Of a stretch of DNA of 5,464 nucleotides, positions 4,518 through 5,464 are shown in pieces. The notes under the pieces were generated by a model that worked only from the letters and a program-made list of their open reading frames with translations, searched no databases and was not told the DNA's origin. Positions within the stretch are counted from its first letter, which is position 1, and every line of letters starts with the position of its first letter. Position numbers and translations under genes: made by a program. The DNA lies in the NCBI GenBank assembly GCA_031264885.1, contig JAISDM010000014.1, positions 1 through 5,464 of the forward strand. The letters run 5' to 3'. The stretch is from Peptococcaceae bacterium (GTDB taxonomy: Bacteria > Bacillota > Peptococcia > DRI-13 > UBA5745).

Positions 4518-5464
4518 TATAAAAATCGAAATGGACACCCCGACGATTCACAGAATCATTTCCTATGCGGCATTTGACGGTTCGCCGGAAGGAACGCGCC
4601 GCGAGGCGGAAAAATATCAGGACAGCGGAAGCCTCTGTTTCTATGGCTGGATAGAAAATGGTGAGGTCGCGGGGATCTGCGGTTTCGAGGAACACGCCGC
4701 CAAGGTTGAGATACACCTGATTTCAGTGGACGAACCCTATCGCGGCAAGGGAATAGGCGGGGCGATGGTCGCCGAGTTGCAAAACAAATACCATAAGCCG
4801 ATTGAAGCCGAAACCAACGACGACGCGGTGGATTTCTACCGCAAGCGTGGTTTTACCGCGACGTCGTTCACGCATCCTCTGCACGGCAAACGGTGGGCCT
4901 GTGTTTTGAAAGAATTGAAAATTATCAGTATCCGGCATAAGCACACGGTTGCCTGGCTGATCGGCGCCGGGCGCGGTTGGATCATGCTCGACGCGCTCTG
5001 GCCGGACTCGTTCCCAATCATCAGGGACGCGCTCAGGGAGAACGGCATCCGCTTTGAGGATATCCCATATCTGGCCGTCACGCATTTTCACATGGACCAC
5101 GCTGGCGCCGTCGAGACGCTGAAAGAGCATGGTCTGACGCTGCTGCTCCATGAGGCGCAGACGGCGGGGCCGGAGGCGATGAACAGATTCTTTATACGCA
5201 AGCCGGATCTGGCATACCGGCCTATCGGCGCGTCAGGGACGCGGATCGTCTCATCAGCCGATAGCCGCGCCTTGCTGTCCGATATGGGGCTTACAGGCGG
5301 AATCATCCATACGCCGGGTCACTCTGAAGACAGCGTCAGCCTGGTATTGGATGGCGAATGCGCCTTCACCGGCGACTTGCCCCGGTCAGACGTGGCGGAC
5401 GGGTATGGAGACGCCAGCGTAGTCGGGAGGTGGCGGCGCCTACTGGGTTACGGCGTGAAACGCG
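4507..5464 (+). CDS. GNAT acetyltransferase fused to metallo-beta-lactamase hydrolase (3' end outside window)
   Basis: One uninterrupted frame of 319 codons runs off the right edge. Residues 1-136 are a complete GNAT N-acetyltransferase: the acetyl-CoA loop YRGKGIGG (78-85) after strand VEIHLISV, and the closing motif ETNDDAVDFYRKRGF (102-116) with the usual Tyr111. Residues 137-319 are an MBL-fold hydrolase: WLIGAGRGWIMLDALWP (150-166), metal motif HFHMDHAG (193-200), HTPGHSEDS (268-276) and FTGDLP (287-292), supplying H193, H195, D197, H198, H272 and D290; the last His is probably beyond the edge. The domains join directly at LKELKIISIRHKHT with no linker. The start is ATG 4507 or GTG 4504, after GAGAGGA (4493-4499), inside the end of tag. 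Both substrates are unknown. Its MBL part is a different type from that at 1942 (cytoplasmic, no ComEC motifs). An internal TTG at 4915 could restart the MBL part, but no clear ribosome binding site precedes it. Confidence 0.88.
   Translation, partial: MFRDIKIEMDTPTIHRIISYAAFDGSPEGTRREAEKYQDSGSLCFYGWIENGEVAGICGFEEHAAKVEIHLISVDEPYRGKGIGGAMVAELQNKYHKPIEAETNDDAVDFYRKRGFTATSFTHPLHGKRWACVLKELKIISIRHKHTVAWLIGAGRGWIMLDALWPDSFPIIRDALRENGIRFEDIPYLAVTHFHMDHAGAVETLKEHGLTLLLHEAQTAGPEAMNRFFIRKPDLAYRPIGASGTRIVSSADSRALLSDMGLTGGIIHTPGHSEDSVSLVLDGECAFTGDLPRSDVADGYGDASVVGRWRRLLGYGVKR

Noticed and set aside
3771..4538. 255-codon open frame on the minus strand
   Set aside because: It lies opposite the C-terminus of the HTH protein and all of tag; tag is certain from its zinc ligands and active-site residues.

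Overview
The window looks like chromosome of a fairly GC-rich Gram-positive bacterium, probably a member of the Bacillota (Clostridia-like). Three things point there: a C-terminal sortase sorting signal (NPKTG, hydrophobic stretch, basic tail) at the left edge, a lipoprotein-anchored ComEC-type hydrolase paired with a DUF3006 gene, and strong purine-rich ribosome binding sites with several GTG/TTG starts. Species cannot be told from the sequence. Every convincing gene is on the + strand; the long minus-strand open frames are shadows of GC-rich coding DNA.

Left part (1-1204): the last 44 codons of a cell-wall-anchored surface protein, a GC-rich hairpin, then a 327-residue protein I do not recognise, rich in aromatic residues and predicted beta strands, with no signal peptide. 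Middle (1205-1941): an Rrf2-family regulator without cluster cysteines, a Rho-independent-type terminator, and an AT-rich promoter region whose -35/-10 elements sit inside a perfect 11-bp inverted repeat.

Right part (1942-5464): a tightly packed run of five genes that is probably one operon: (1) a lipoprotein with a ComEC-like metallo-beta-lactamase (MBL) domain and a C-terminal zinc-binding module, (2) a DUF3006 protein, (3) an XRE-type helix-turn-helix protein with an uncharacterised C-terminal domain, (4) DNA-3-methyladenine glycosylase I (tag), and (5) a GNAT acetyltransferase fused in frame to a second, unrelated MBL hydrolase, cut by the window edge. Gaps are 14, 18 and 6 nt, and the last pair overlaps by 11 nt.

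Only tag has a firm biochemical role (base excision repair of 3-methyladenine). The MBL/DUF3006 pair recurs in Firmicutes but its substrate is unknown. No mobile element, CRISPR array, tRNA or rRNA is visible. The most notable items are the GNAT-MBL fusion, the MBL lipoprotein/DUF3006/HTH gene set, and the symmetric operator-like sequence in front of it.
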